Positions 6,642 to 15,683 of a DNA stretch of 15,683 nt are shown one piece after another; positions within the stretch are counted from its first letter, which is position 1; every line of letters starts with the position of its first letter. Made by a program: the position numbers and the translations under genes. The stretch lies in NCBI GenBank assembly GCA_943329165.2, contig CALQCV020000016.1:1-15683 (forward strand), given 5' to 3'. This stretch comes from Candidatus Nitrotoga sp. CP45 (GTDB taxonomy: Bacteria; Bacteroidota; Bacteroidia; Flavobacteriales; Flavobacteriaceae). Below the pieces are notes generated by a model that ran no database searches, had not been told where the DNA came from, and saw only the letters and a program-made list of their open reading frames with translations.

Positions 6642-7232
6642 CTATCTCTTCAACCATCCCGCCACACTCATTCTCCTCCCATTCGTAACCAAAACTTCAT
6701 GTTCTAGTTTACTACTTTTAAAGAAAACTGTTTTGCCTTGCGTGGGCGCAATCATCTGGTTAGCGTCAGTTTGATAAACTAGTAGTTCTCCTCCATCCTT
6801 CCCCACCCAATCGGGGTTTAAATAAGAAATCATCGAGTATTGTCGGCTGGCGTTGTCTTTGAATTGGTCGAGGTGCTTTATATAAAAATCGCCTGCTTCA
6901 TAAAGTGAGTAATGAAATTCATAACTCTTGATGTTGGCATAACAAGTAGCATTTAAGTAGGCCACAAAAGCATCCATCTTTTCGAAGAACAGGTTTTCAT
7001 AAGGGTCATTGTGGGCTTTGTCAAGCCAGTAAATTCGGTCCTTTCGTATCAATTGGCTATGTTGTAACAAACGGTCATTACCTACACCAGCAGGTTTGAG
7101 TTCATCATCTTCATGCAACAACAATAAATTTGATGCCAGGTGTTCACACAAACCATCGCTTAAAAAATGTTCGGAAATACCAATACCATCAGCCAAAAAT
7201 CCTGTAATCAAGTCTTCAAAATCCACTTCCAT
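6642..7232 (-). CDS. 2-oxoglutarate/Fe(II)-dependent oxygenase (prolyl-4-hydroxylase/SM-20 type)
   Basis: A 196-residue cytoplasmic enzyme of the double-stranded beta-helix dioxygenase family. The iron triad is visible as H120-x-D122 (YIKHLDQF) and H178 (KLEHEV). R186 or R187 (GRRMSVAGW) would bind the 2-oxoglutarate carboxylate. SMISYLNPDW and DGGELLVY are typical of prolyl-4-hydroxylase-like members. The substrate cannot be read from sequence; relatives hydroxylate prolines in proteins. It is transcribed alone, converging with the transposase. No good TAnnTTTG box is visible upstream; TACCTTG at 7267-7261 is a weak candidate. Confidence 0.88.
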   Translation of the reverse strand: MEVDFEDLITGFLADGIGISEHFLSDGLCEHLASNLLLLHEDDELKPAGVGNDRLLQHSQLIRKDRIYWLDKAHNDPYENLFFEKMDAFVAYLNATCYANIKSYEFHYSLYEAGDFYIKHLDQFKDNASRQYSMISYLNPDWVGKDGGELLVYQTDANQMIAPTQGKTVFFKSSKLEHEVLVTNGRRMSVAGWLKR

Positions 7233-7322
7233 ACTACCACACCTGAATTGACAAGTTGCGGCAAGGTAGGCTAATTAAAATTATTAAAAAAAAATTCATT
7301 ATTAGGGTAAAAAGCATTAATC

Positions 7323-7351
7323 TTGTTTTTAATAAAAGTAAGCTATATTTG
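7323..7351 (+). promoter_or_regulatory. Bacteroidota-type promoter of the large secreted protein
   Basis: TTG (7323-7325), then 18 bases, then TATATTTG (7344-7351): a near-ideal consensus. The predicted start near 7358 leaves a leader of about 95 bases before the preferred ATG at 7453. Confidence 0.75.
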
Positions 7352-7452
7352 TAAAAGGTAACATTTAACATTAAAAATAGAACGTTAACGCCCCAAACCT
7401 ATTGCAGTCGATTATACATAATTCAATGATTACCTGCCTAATGCGCCGTAAA

Positions 7453-10400
7453 ATGAAGCAGTTTTTTATTTTACAGGTGTTATTATTTATGGTCTTGTTC
7501 CCCATAAATAGCTATGGATTTAGTCTTTTGGTTACACCTACCAATGAAACCTGCCCAGGAAATGGTTCCTTAAACTTTACCGTTACCGACACAAGTACTG
7601 CAGGCTTGATGTTATTTATAATATACAAGCTACCCAATACCGCCACACCCTATGCATCAGAAACTGATTTATCTCATAACGCTCTTGCTGCAGGGGATTA
7701 TCGCATAATAGCTAGAGAAACCGTAGGAAGTGTTACTACTACACAACAACAAGATGTTACCATCGCAAGTTCGTTTACACCGCTCAATTATACCGTTCAG
7801 ACCCTCAATCAGGCGTGTTCTGCTACAAGTAACATTTCGGTTTTAGTCAGCTCGGGTACTGCTACTAGTTATGCCATCATTTCGGGTCCGGTACTATTTC
7901 CTTCTCAGAACTCAAATACCTTTTCAGGGCTGGCAGTAGGTGTCTATAAAGTTAGAGTAACCGACAGTTGCGGTAACTCGGTGGTACAAACATTTACAGT
8001 AACACTGAACGCTGCTCTGCTAACGGTTGCTGCCCCTAAGTTTAGTAACACTATGCCAGCTACCTGTAACACTGTTGTGGCATCTAATAACATTACGGCA
8101 GCTTCAGGCACTGTTATTGGCTACCCTTTAAACCTTCATTATATCTTGCATTTGCCGGGAGGCGATACCCATATACAAACTAATTTAGCTACCGGCAATT
8201 TACTATCGCAAACAATTTCACAAACCATTCCGTATCTACTCAATCAGAATTATAATTACGACCTCATCATAACTGATGCTTGCGGAAGAACATATTCTAC
8301 CAGAAATTTTATGGTCGATAATGGCATACGGGTAACACCAGTGATAGCAATTTTAGCCTGTAACCAGTTTTCTTTCACATTGAACACGACCAACTTTGTA
8401 GGTTCCTACACGTTTGAGTTTACCGATTTTCCAGCAGGTTTTAATCCATCAGATTTTAACAGCAGTTACCCAGGCCCATTTACTCAGACTACAATTTATT
8501 TTGGCACAGGTACTCCCGCTGCGCCTGCGGGCAATTATACTGTTAAAGTAACCGATACCTGTGGAAAGACCAATACCAAAACTTTTTCAATTTTACCCAC
8601 CCCTATTATTCCGGTCGTTGTAGGAACTAATAACGGTTGTGTTACAAACGATGGCGAAATAAAGGCAATCATCCCTAATTATACGATTGTTACAGCAGTT
8701 GTAAGAACTGCTCCAGCTGATTATCCATTTCCATTGCCTCATGATATCAGTACAGCGATAACTAGCGAAGGTGCATTAGTTTTAAGCAATATACCTATTG
8801 GAGATTATACTATTGAAGTTACCAATAATTGTGGCGATATCGTAGATTTACCGCCAGTTACAATTGATGACTTTGATAGTCTGGGAATAAACATTAAGAC
8901 ACTTAAAGGATGCGATATTGGCAAGGCAGGTGTGAAAATAAAAAGTAATAACGGCAAGCTAATATCCGTAAGAATAATAGCTGCTCACGCCGGTTATCCT
9001 TTTCAGCTGCCTCATGATATTTCCGCTAATATTGTTGCCAGTGGCGACTTATATTTAGAAGGACTGCCCACAGGGAATTACACATTTAGCGCTACTGATA
9101 GCTGTGGTATAACGACAATGCAATCAGCAGTGATTGCTGGTTATGCTGTAACCACCAGTACTTTTTCTTTAACCGCCAATTGTGGATCGTTTAATATACC
9201 TCTAAATTTTGTTGATAATTTAACGGGGGATGTATTTGGTCTTCAAAAACTACTAGACCCCGCTACCAATATATGGGGAAATCCCCTTACTGGTGATGCC
9301 TACACCGAAGGAACAATAATAAACAACAGTAATTCGTTTTTATTGGAGAATAACACAACTAACTTTAACCTTACTTTTAACGGATTGTTTAGAATAGTAC
9401 ATTATTTTTCTTCTTATAATAATGGCAGTGACGTTAATAGTGGTTTCGTAAATACTCCAGTAAAAAAATGCTTTGAAATTCTGTCGTCTACATTAAGCTT
9501 TAATAATACTTTGTCTATTAACGATATATCTCGCGTACCTTGTTCGGGAAGTGGTAATTTAGATGTCTATTTGTTTACCAATGGTAATCTGCCGTTGCAC
9601 TATCGAATTATCGAAAAGGATAATAATCCGTTTTTAATTGATAACGGAACTTCGGATGTTTTTTTAAACTTAACACCCGGCGTTTATAAATTTGAGGTTG
9701 AAGACAACTGTGGTAATAAGGTTAACAGAACCTATGACGTTTCCGATTTAGCGCAGTTAGTTATCATCTATCCGGTGTGCGACCTAGTTAATTGTGCCGC
9801 TACGATAACCGGTAATGAAACTTTTGATTTGTCTACTCAAAGTCCTGTTATACTTGGTGACCAATTACCAAGCGAGTACATCTTATCCTATTATACCTCG
9901 CAGGAAGATGCAAATAGTAATCGCAGTCCGATTACTAACATAACCGATTTCAATCCAATTTCAAATCGACAAAGAATATACATACGGCTTTCCTTTTACC
10001 TATTACCAAATTGCTACCAGACTGATTCGTTTAATTTAATTACCGGAGAAAATCCAGCAGTTGCCCTAAACCCTGAATATTTGCAATGCATAAATCAACC
10101 CGTGCTCTTGAATGCCTCTGTGGGGAATTTATCAACTACTACCTATTTATGGTCAAATGGAATTATCTTACCAGAGCTGACCGTTAATGATATTGGAACC
10201 ACTAACTTAACCGTAACGGCAACCAACAGTTATAGTAGTTGTAATAGCGTGCCTTTTCAATGTGCTTCTACAAAAGACATCACAATAACAATTGCCCAAT
10301 TACCTCAAATTGATCATATTGATTCTCAAGACTGGACGGATAATCAAAATAGCATTACCGTTATTACTAGCGAACCTGGTGATTTTGAATATTCAATAGA

Positions 10401-10770
10401 TGGCATCATTTTTCAGACTAACCCATCATTTACGAATTTGATTCCAGGAATTTATACTGTTTTTGTTCGTGATAAAAACGAATGTTCAACCGTAACGCAA
10501 GAAGTATGGCTACTGAATTATCCTAAATTCTTTACACCCAATGGAGATGGCTACAATGATACCTGGTATGTGAAAAACTCTGAGAAAGAGCCAGACTTTA
10601 AAATCTTCATTTATGATCGCTACGGCAAATTGATTACTGATATGATGTCTAATGATCAGGGTTGGGACGGCAAACAAAAGGAAAGACTATTATTTGCTGA
10701 TGATTATTGGTTTGTAGCTCACCGTCAAGATGGAAGAATTCTTAAAGGACATTTTACGCTGAAACGATAA
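7453..10770 (+). CDS. Large secreted repeat protein with T9SS type B (gliding motility-associated) C-terminal domain
   Basis: About 1105 residues. I prefer the ATG at 7453 because it directly opens a signal peptide (MKQFFILQVLLFMVLFPINS); ATGs at 7441 and 7426 are in frame and possible. The body is a chain of beta-rich, Ig-like modules. Many end in a Cys-Gly motif: DSCGNS (about 7963), DACGRT (8275), DTCGKT (8551), NNCGDI (8823), DSCGIT (9097), DNCGNK (9703). Two neighbouring modules share YPF(P/Q)LPHDIS (about 8722 and 8995). The last about 83 residues (from YPKFFTPNGDGYNDTW) form the C-terminal domain that directs export by the type IX system and attachment to the surface. By family it is a surface adhesin or filament-like protein; no enzyme domain is visible. 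Confidence 0.88.
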   Translation: MKQFFILQVLLFMVLFPINSYGFSLLVTPTNETCPGNGSLNFTVTDTSTAGLMLFIIYKLPNTATPYASETDLSHNALAAGDYRIIARETVGSVTTTQQQDVTIASSFTPLNYTVQTLNQACSATSNISVLVSSGTATSYAIISGPVLFPSQNSNTFSGLAVGVYKVRVTDSCGNSVVQTFTVTLNAALLTVAAPKFSNTMPATCNTVVASNNITAASGTVIGYPLNLHYILHLPGGDTHIQTNLATGNLLSQTISQTIPYLLNQNYNYDLIITDACGRTYSTRNFMVDNGIRVTPVIAILACNQFSFTLNTTNFVGSYTFEFTDFPAGFNPSDFNSSYPGPFTQTTIYFGTGTPAAPAGNYTVKVTDTCGKTNTKTFSILPTPIIPVVVGTNNGCVTNDGEIKAIIPNYTIVTAVVRTAPADYPFPLPHDISTAITSEGALVLSNIPIGDYTIEVTNNCGDIVDLPPVTIDDFDSLGINIKTLKGCDIGKAGVKIKSNNGKLISVRIIAAHAGYPFQLPHDISANIVASGDLYLEGLPTGNYTFSATDSCGITTMQSAVIAGYAVTTSTFSLTANCGSFNIPLNFVDNLTGDVFGLQKLLDPATNIWGNPLTGDAYTEGTIINNSNSFLLENNTTNFNLTFNGLFRIVHYFSSYNNGSDVNSGFVNTPVKKCFEILSSTLSFNNTLSINDISRVPCSGSGNLDVYLFTNGNLPLHYRIIEKDNNPFLIDNGTSDVFLNLTPGVYKFEVEDNCGNKVNRTYDVSDLAQLVIIYPVCDLVNCAATITGNETFDLSTQSPVILGDQLPSEYILSYYTSQEDANSNRSPITNITDFNPISNRQRIYIRLSFYLLPNCYQTDSFNLITGENPAVALNPEYLQCINQPVLLNASVGNLSTTTYLWSNGIILPELTVNDIGTTNLTVTATNSYSSCNSVPFQCASTKDITITIAQLPQIDHIDSQDWTDNQNSITVITSEPGDFEYSIDGIIFQTNPSFTNLIPGIYTVFVRDKNECSTVTQEVWLLNYPKFFTPNGDGYNDTWYVKNSEKEPDFKIFIYDRYGKLITDMMSNDQGWDGKQKERLLFADDYWFVAHRQDGRILKGHFTLKR

Positions 10771-10802
10771 ATAAAAGCAAATGCCGACAAGTAGTCCACC
10801 GA

Positions 10803-11262
10803 TTACTTCTTCAATAAATCCTTTACCGATACATTCTCTCTTTCGGAAGTAACGGCTTCAAAATAACTTTTACGAGTAGCGCCCATTTCTTTCGCCACCC
10901 AACTAGAAGGCATCATTTCTATTTGATTATTATAAGCTACAACAGAAGAATTATAGTCATTTCTTGCAGCTGCTATATCTTCCTCTACATCAATAATGGT
11001 TAGTTGCAAATTCATAATATTAGCATTCGATTGCAACTCAGTATAGCTTTCTACTGTTATTAAAACTTACACATAAGCGAACTTAATTCGTTCTCTTTTT
11101 GAATTCATTCTTCCGATTGTAAGTCGGTGTTCGTAGTTGTATTCCGCAAGCTGTCAATTTTTGCTAGCGTATCGCCTTCAAAAGTCATCGACTATTGCAC
11201 CGAAGCAACGATATTACGTAAAATATCAAAACGCTTTTTCAAAATGGAATCTCAAGCAGCAA
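10803..11262 (-). pseudogene. lemA: Broken lemA
   Basis: The C-terminal part is open (10803-11059, reading VESYTELQSNANIMNLQL then IAAARNDYNSSVVAYNNQI and KEMGATRKSYFEA), which is typical of LemA. Further upstream another minus-strand frame continues the family: SILKKRFDILRNIVASVQ, the usual KRFDLxPNLVxxV stretch. That frame is broken by TGA (11254-11252), TAG (11194-11192) and TGA (11107-11105). A shift of frame is needed between 11105 and about 11060. No N-terminal membrane anchor can be found before the ABC-F gene. LemA proteins are small membrane-anchored proteins of unclear function. At least four lesions make a sequencing error an unlikely explanation. Confidence 0.85.
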
Positions 11263-11305
11263 ATGTTTTAATGCCTTATTGTCAATGGCACTCCTCCTCT
11301 TAATA

Positions 11306-12934
<1,629 letters not shown>

Positions 12935-12949
12935 TTATAAAATTTTTTG

Positions 12950-12973
12950 CAAAAGTAGTGAATAGTGTTCACT
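12950..12973 (-). promoter_or_regulatory. Probable promoter of the ABC-F gene, with an adjoining palindrome
   Basis: On the minus strand TACTTTTG (12957-12950) fits TAnnTTTG and lies 25 bases before the start codon. No TTG box is seen at the right distance. Directly upstream is AGTGAA-N5-TTCACT (12957-12973), a 6-bp inverted repeat between the -7 and -33 positions that could be an operator. Confidence 0.45.
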
Positions 12974-13049
12974 GTTCATTGCATAGTTTACCCTTTTTTA
13001 CATTGTTTTATTTAACTAATGCTTAACAGTATATTCCATTATATAGAAA

Positions 13050-13057
13050 TATTTTTG
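13050..13057 (+). promoter_or_regulatory. Probable -7 box of the lipoprotein gene
   Basis: TATTTTTG fits TAnnTTTG and is 14 bases before the ATG at 13072. The transcript leader would then be under 10 bases. No TTG is found 17-23 bases upstream, so support is partial. Confidence 0.35.
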
Positions 13058-13071
13058 TTTACTAGTCTCGA

Positions 13072-14484
13072 ATGATGCACTGCTTAAAAAATATAAAGAT
13101 CATTGTTTTTGTTATCCCTTTGATTGCTCTTTTGAGTTCATGTAAAAGTGAATTTAGAGGATGTGAGTATGTGGCTTATTTTGGTGGTGAAGTGGTAAAT
13201 CCGAATAATCCTTATGTCCTTTTCTGTAAAGACAACGAAGTCATTGACACCTTTCAACTTGACGAAAATAATCGCTTTTTTACACAATTCGATTCACTGG
13301 CTCCAGGACTTTACTCTTTTAAACACGAACCCGAATATCAATATGTTTATTTCGATAAGAATGACAGTATCATGGTTCGCGTGAATTCTAGAGATTTTGA
13401 TGAATCAGTTGCTTTTTGTGGTCGAGGTGACCAAAAGAATAATTTCTTAATGGAAATGTTTCTGAAAAATGAAAAAGATAAAAACAAAATGTTTGACTAT
13501 TTTGATGATACTTTTGAAGATTTTTCCAAACAAATAGATTCTACTTATTTAAAAGAAACCGCTTTTTACACTACTCGAAAATCGGAAATTAAATGGAGTG
13601 AAGATTTTGATGTATTTGCCAAAGCATCGATAGACTTTAATTATTATTCCAAAAAAGAACTATATCCTTTGGTTCACAAAATCAGAACCGGTGAAGATCT
13701 GATTGAAAAATTACCTGCTAATTATTATGATTACAGAAAGAAAATTGATTTTAACAATGCCGCACTTTCAAATTACGCACCCTATGTGATGTATTTGTCG
13801 CATATGCTGAACAATATGGGAACCATAAACTATCACAATCATTTTAGCGAAAAGGATTTGGCATTGAAAACCAACATCAACAAAATGACCATTGCCGATA
13901 CATTGATTAATAATGAAATATTAAAAAATAATATTCTCAATACTATTGCCTTCACTTATTTACTTGAAGATCAAAATATTAGCAATAACAAGACCTTTTT
14001 GACCTCCTACAAAAAACTTTCTACTGATAAGAGCAAAAAGAATGAAATAATAACACTAGGCAACGCTATTCAAATGCTGAAAGTTGGTGGCACATTACCC
14101 GAAGTACCTTTTATAGATACAAATGGTAAACCTGTTTCTTTGTCAACTGTGGCAAAACCAAATACAGTATTCTTCTTTTGGACAGAAAAAGCAAAGTCGC
14201 ATCTAGAAGCAGTTCACTTAAAAGTAATTAAACTGAAATCGGAATTCCCACAATATAATTTTGTGGCGGTAAATATTAATGACAGCGAAGAAGATTGGAA
14301 AAAAACCTTAGAAAAATATAAATTCAATGGTGTTACAGAATTGCATTGCTCTGATTTTGAAACGTTAAAAAATAAATGGGCAATCAACAAAATACATCGT
14401 ACCATAATCCTTGATGACAAAGAAGTAATCAAAAATGCGTTTGCCAATATATTTGATTCGCAGTTTGAGGAGAATTTGAAGTAA
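13072..14484 (+). CDS. Lipoprotein with thioredoxin-like C-terminal domain lacking the redox cysteines
   Basis: 470 residues. The signal peptide ends in a lipobox (LLSSC, lipidated C24), so it is an envelope lipoprotein. The N-terminal region (about 30-115, GEVVNPNNPYVLF to CGRGDQKNNF) resembles the beta-rich domain that precedes thioredoxin folds in Bacteroidota TlpA-like proteins. A helical middle section follows. The C-terminal TlpA/AhpC-TSA-like fold (about 340-470) shows GGTLPEVPFIDTNGKPVSLS, FFFWTEKAKS and FVAVNINDSEEDW. Where active members have WCxxC this one reads W370-T-E-K-A-K-S, so disulfide exchange is not expected; a binding or structural role is more likely. It is divergent from the ABC-F gene. 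The start could be either of two adjacent ATGs. Confidence 0.8.
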   Translation: MMHCLKNIKIIVFVIPLIALLSSCKSEFRGCEYVAYFGGEVVNPNNPYVLFCKDNEVIDTFQLDENNRFFTQFDSLAPGLYSFKHEPEYQYVYFDKNDSIMVRVNSRDFDESVAFCGRGDQKNNFLMEMFLKNEKDKNKMFDYFDDTFEDFSKQIDSTYLKETAFYTTRKSEIKWSEDFDVFAKASIDFNYYSKKELYPLVHKIRTGEDLIEKLPANYYDYRKKIDFNNAALSNYAPYVMYLSHMLNNMGTINYHNHFSEKDLALKTNINKMTIADTLINNEILKNNILNTIAFTYLLEDQNISNNKTFLTSYKKLSTDKSKKNEIITLGNAIQMLKVGGTLPEVPFIDTNGKPVSLSTVAKPNTVFFFWTEKAKSHLEAVHLKVIKLKSEFPQYNFVAVNINDSEEDWKKTLEKYKFNGVTELHCSDFETLKNKWAINKIHRTIILDDKEVIKNAFANIFDSQFEENLK

Positions 14485-14526
14485 ATTGTTAGATTATTCG
14501 ACTACTTAGATTATTAGAAATAAAAA

Positions 14527-14559
14527 ATGCCCCAAATAGCGTCTAACTTTTTGGGGCAT
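14527..14559 (-). terminator. Intrinsic terminator of the transaldolase gene
   Basis: ATGCCCCAAA (14527-14536) pairs perfectly with TTTGGGGCAT (14550-14559) around a 13-base loop. On the minus strand the stem is followed by TTTTTATTT, the expected T-tract. It lies about 38 bases past the transaldolase stop. On the plus strand a run of A precedes the stem, but little T follows it, so it serves mainly the minus-strand gene. Confidence 0.85.
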
Positions 14560-14596
14560 GTTCAGAACAAGCCCTTTTTTATTATAGAATGTTTTA

Positions 14597-15253
14597 TTAC
14601 TGATTACCTTTAGCATAATCTGCCAAGAACTGCGCTAAACCAATATCCGTTAAAGGATGCTTTAACAAACCTAAAATAGATGACAATGGTCCAGTCATTA
14701 CATCAGCACCGATTTTGGCACAATTTACGACATGCATGGTGTGACGAATAGAAGCTGCCAAAATTTGAGTTTCAAAGGCGTAGTTATCATAGATATCACG
14801 GATTTCTTGAATCAAAGTCAAACCATCGGTAGAACAATCGTCTAATCTTCCTAAAAAAGGAGAAACATAGGTTGCTCCCGCTTTTGCTGCCAATAATGCT
14901 TGACCAGCAGAAAAAACTAAAGTTACATTGGTTTTAACTCCTTTGTCTGAAAAATATTTACAGGCTTTTACTCCTTCTTTAGTCATTGGTAATTTTACCA
15001 CGATTTGCGGATGTAAGTCAACCAATTCCTCACCTTCTTTAATCATTCCGTCATAGTCAACCGCATTAACTTCGGCACTAACATCGCCATCCACAATGTT
15101 GCAAATGTCAACGTAGTGTTTTAAGATATTATTTTTTCCTGTGATTCCTTCTTTTGCCATCAACGAAGGGTTTGTCGTAACGCCATCAAGTACCCCAAGT
15201 GCTTGTGCTTCTCTGATGTCATTTAAATTAGCTGTGTCAATAAAAAATTTCAT
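14597..15253 (-). CDS. tal: Small transaldolase (transaldolase/fructose-6-phosphate aldolase family)
   Basis: A 218-residue TIM-barrel class I aldolase. The Schiff-base lysine is K87 in [17 protein letters not shown] (4-9) and TTNPSL (26-31) carry the usual Asp and Asn residues. Close homologues are often labelled fructose-6-phosphate aldolase. However, the positions I align to the FSA-specific Gln59 and Tyr131 of E. coli FsaA are E61 (SAEVNA) and F133 (SPFLGR), as in true transaldolases. I therefore infer transfer of dihydroxyacetone units between sugar phosphates in the non-oxidative pentose phosphate pathway. A terminator follows at 14527-14559, and the long leader contains a GC-rich element. 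Confidence 0.9.
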   Translation of the reverse strand: MKFFIDTANLNDIREAQALGVLDGVTTNPSLMAKEGITGKNNILKHYVDICNIVDGDVSAEVNAVDYDGMIKEGEELVDLHPQIVVKLPMTKEGVKACKYFSDKGVKTNVTLVFSAGQALLAAKAGATYVSPFLGRLDDCSTDGLTLIQEIRDIYDNYAFETQILAASIRHTMHVVNCAKIGADVMTGPLSSILGLLKHPLTDIGLAQFLADYAKGNQ

Positions 15254-15290
15254 AAATTTTATTTTTAAAAAGTTGTGTGTTTAAATTAGT

Positions 15291-15373
15291 TGGGCGTGTC
15301 CCTTCGGGTCGGGCTATCCGCAGTGCACGGCACTTTGCTCCTATCCCTCACGCACCCGAGGCGTAGCCGAATT
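15291..15373. repeat. GC-rich structured intergenic element
   Basis: A sharply GC-rich island in an otherwise A/T-rich gap. GGGCGTG (15292-15298) can pair with CACGC-A-CC (15349-15356) to enclose CCC-TTC-GGG (15300-15308) and AGTGC-ACG-GCACT (15322-15334). I recall similar GGGCGTG...CCCTTCGGG...ATCCCTCACGC sequences in flavobacterial intergenic regions, so it is probably one copy of a dispersed repeat. It sits in the leader of the transaldolase gene if that transcript starts near 15410. Confidence 0.6.
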
Positions 15374-15416
15374 GTATGAAGCATCGCGGAATAAAACCTG
15401 TGTAAAAGTACAACAC

Positions 15417-15424
15417 CAAATTTA
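15417..15424 (-). promoter_or_regulatory. Possible -7 box of the transaldolase gene
   Basis: The minus strand reads TAAATTTG, fitting TAnnTTTG. A start near 15410 would give a leader of about 157 bases containing the GC-rich element. No TTG box is seen upstream, because that region is the heptamer repeat tract. Confidence 0.35.
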
Positions 15425-15450
15425 AAATAGGAAACTTATTTTCTTTTCCC

Positions 15451-15485
15451 TCTTACCTCTTACCTCTTCCCTCTTCCCTCTTCCC
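15451..15485. repeat. Heptamer tandem repeat (TCTTACC/TCTTCCC) x5
   Basis: Five perfect-length heptamers in a row: TCTTACC twice, then TCTTCCC three times. All pyrimidines lie on the plus strand except for two A. The array ends exactly at the stop codon of the dehydrogenase gene, and the codons just inside that gene (TTATCTCTTATC) resemble further degenerate units. Confidence 0.85.
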
Positions 15486-15683
15486 TTATCTCTTATCACT
15501 CAGTTTATAATGATTCATCAACATAGTTTCATAAACTCTGTCCGGCAAAATTCGTTTTAAAACGATAGAGAACTTTTGCATAAAAGCGCCAATTTTATAA
15601 TGCAGGTTTGGATTTTTATGTTGTATAATATTATATACTTCTTTGGCAAAATCATTTGGATCTTCACCGCTATGCATATGCGA
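15486..15683 (-). CDS. Short-chain dehydrogenase/reductase, C-terminal part (cut by window edge)
   Basis: Only the last 65 residues are inside the window; the gene continues beyond base 15683. The visible part (DPNDFAKEVYNIIQHKNPNL, then HYKIGAFMQKFSIVLKRILP) resembles the C-terminal end of classical short-chain dehydrogenases, where a helix predicting cofactor-site closure is followed by a KRxLPDRxxE segment. The catalytic Ser-Tyr-Lys and the NAD(P) motif would lie outside the window, so substrate and activity cannot be judged. The ATG at 15677 is internal, since the frame stays open to the edge. The last residues (LSDKR) may come from the adjoining heptamer repeats. Confidence 0.6.
   Translation of the reverse strand, partial: SHMHSGEDPNDFAKEVYNIIQHKNPNLHYKIGAFMQKFSIVLKRILPDRVYETMLMNHYKLSDKR

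Noticed and set aside
10771..10802. Bidirectional terminator between the secreted-protein gene and lemA remnant
   Set aside because: No inverted repeat or T-tract is visible in these 32 bases.

Overview
The window looks like a piece of a Flavobacterium-type chromosome (Bacteroidota, class Flavobacteriia). The evidence is low-GC DNA, promoters of the TTG-N18-TAnnTTTG type, no obvious Shine-Dalgarno sequences, a protein with a gliding-motility/type IX secretion C-terminal domain, signal peptides ending in A-Q, and a split methylmalonyl-CoA mutase whose small subunit lacks a B12 domain. Genus is inferred from protein character only.

Layout. Positions 1-293 hold a tandem array (period 112-113 bp) that ends in a long palindrome. 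It lies just downstream of a minus-strand tRNA-Pro(UGG) with its own promoter and terminator. A tight plus-strand operon runs from 598 to 5575: uridine kinase, a DivIC/FtsB-like cell-division protein, methylmalonyl-CoA mutase small subunit, a small secreted TonB-C-terminal-domain protein, and the mutase large subunit. The large-subunit gene carries two in-frame inserts that look repeat-derived, and a decayed duplicate of its own 3' end follows it. Next come a REP-associated IS200-like transposase (RAYT) flanked by its palindromic repeats, a minus-strand 2OG-Fe(II) oxygenase, and a large secreted repeat protein (T9SS type B). After that are a broken minus-strand lemA, a YbiT-like ABC-F ATPase (minus), a thioredoxin-fold lipoprotein without redox cysteines (plus), and a small transaldolase (minus) with a terminator and a GC-rich structured element in its leader. 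The window ends inside a short-chain dehydrogenase (minus).

How the genes relate. Only 598-5575 is a clear functional unit: mutA and mutB encode the two subunits of the B12-dependent interconversion of methylmalonyl-CoA and succinyl-CoA. The rest is mostly single genes with their own promoters, typical of a core chromosome region worn by small repeats. I found no phage, integron, CRISPR, toxin-antitoxin or defence system. The most interesting signals are the repeats that have entered or copied parts of mutB, the RAYT/REP cluster, the terminal palindrome of the tandem array, the ABC-F ATPase with a missing second Walker A motif, and the GC-rich leader element.
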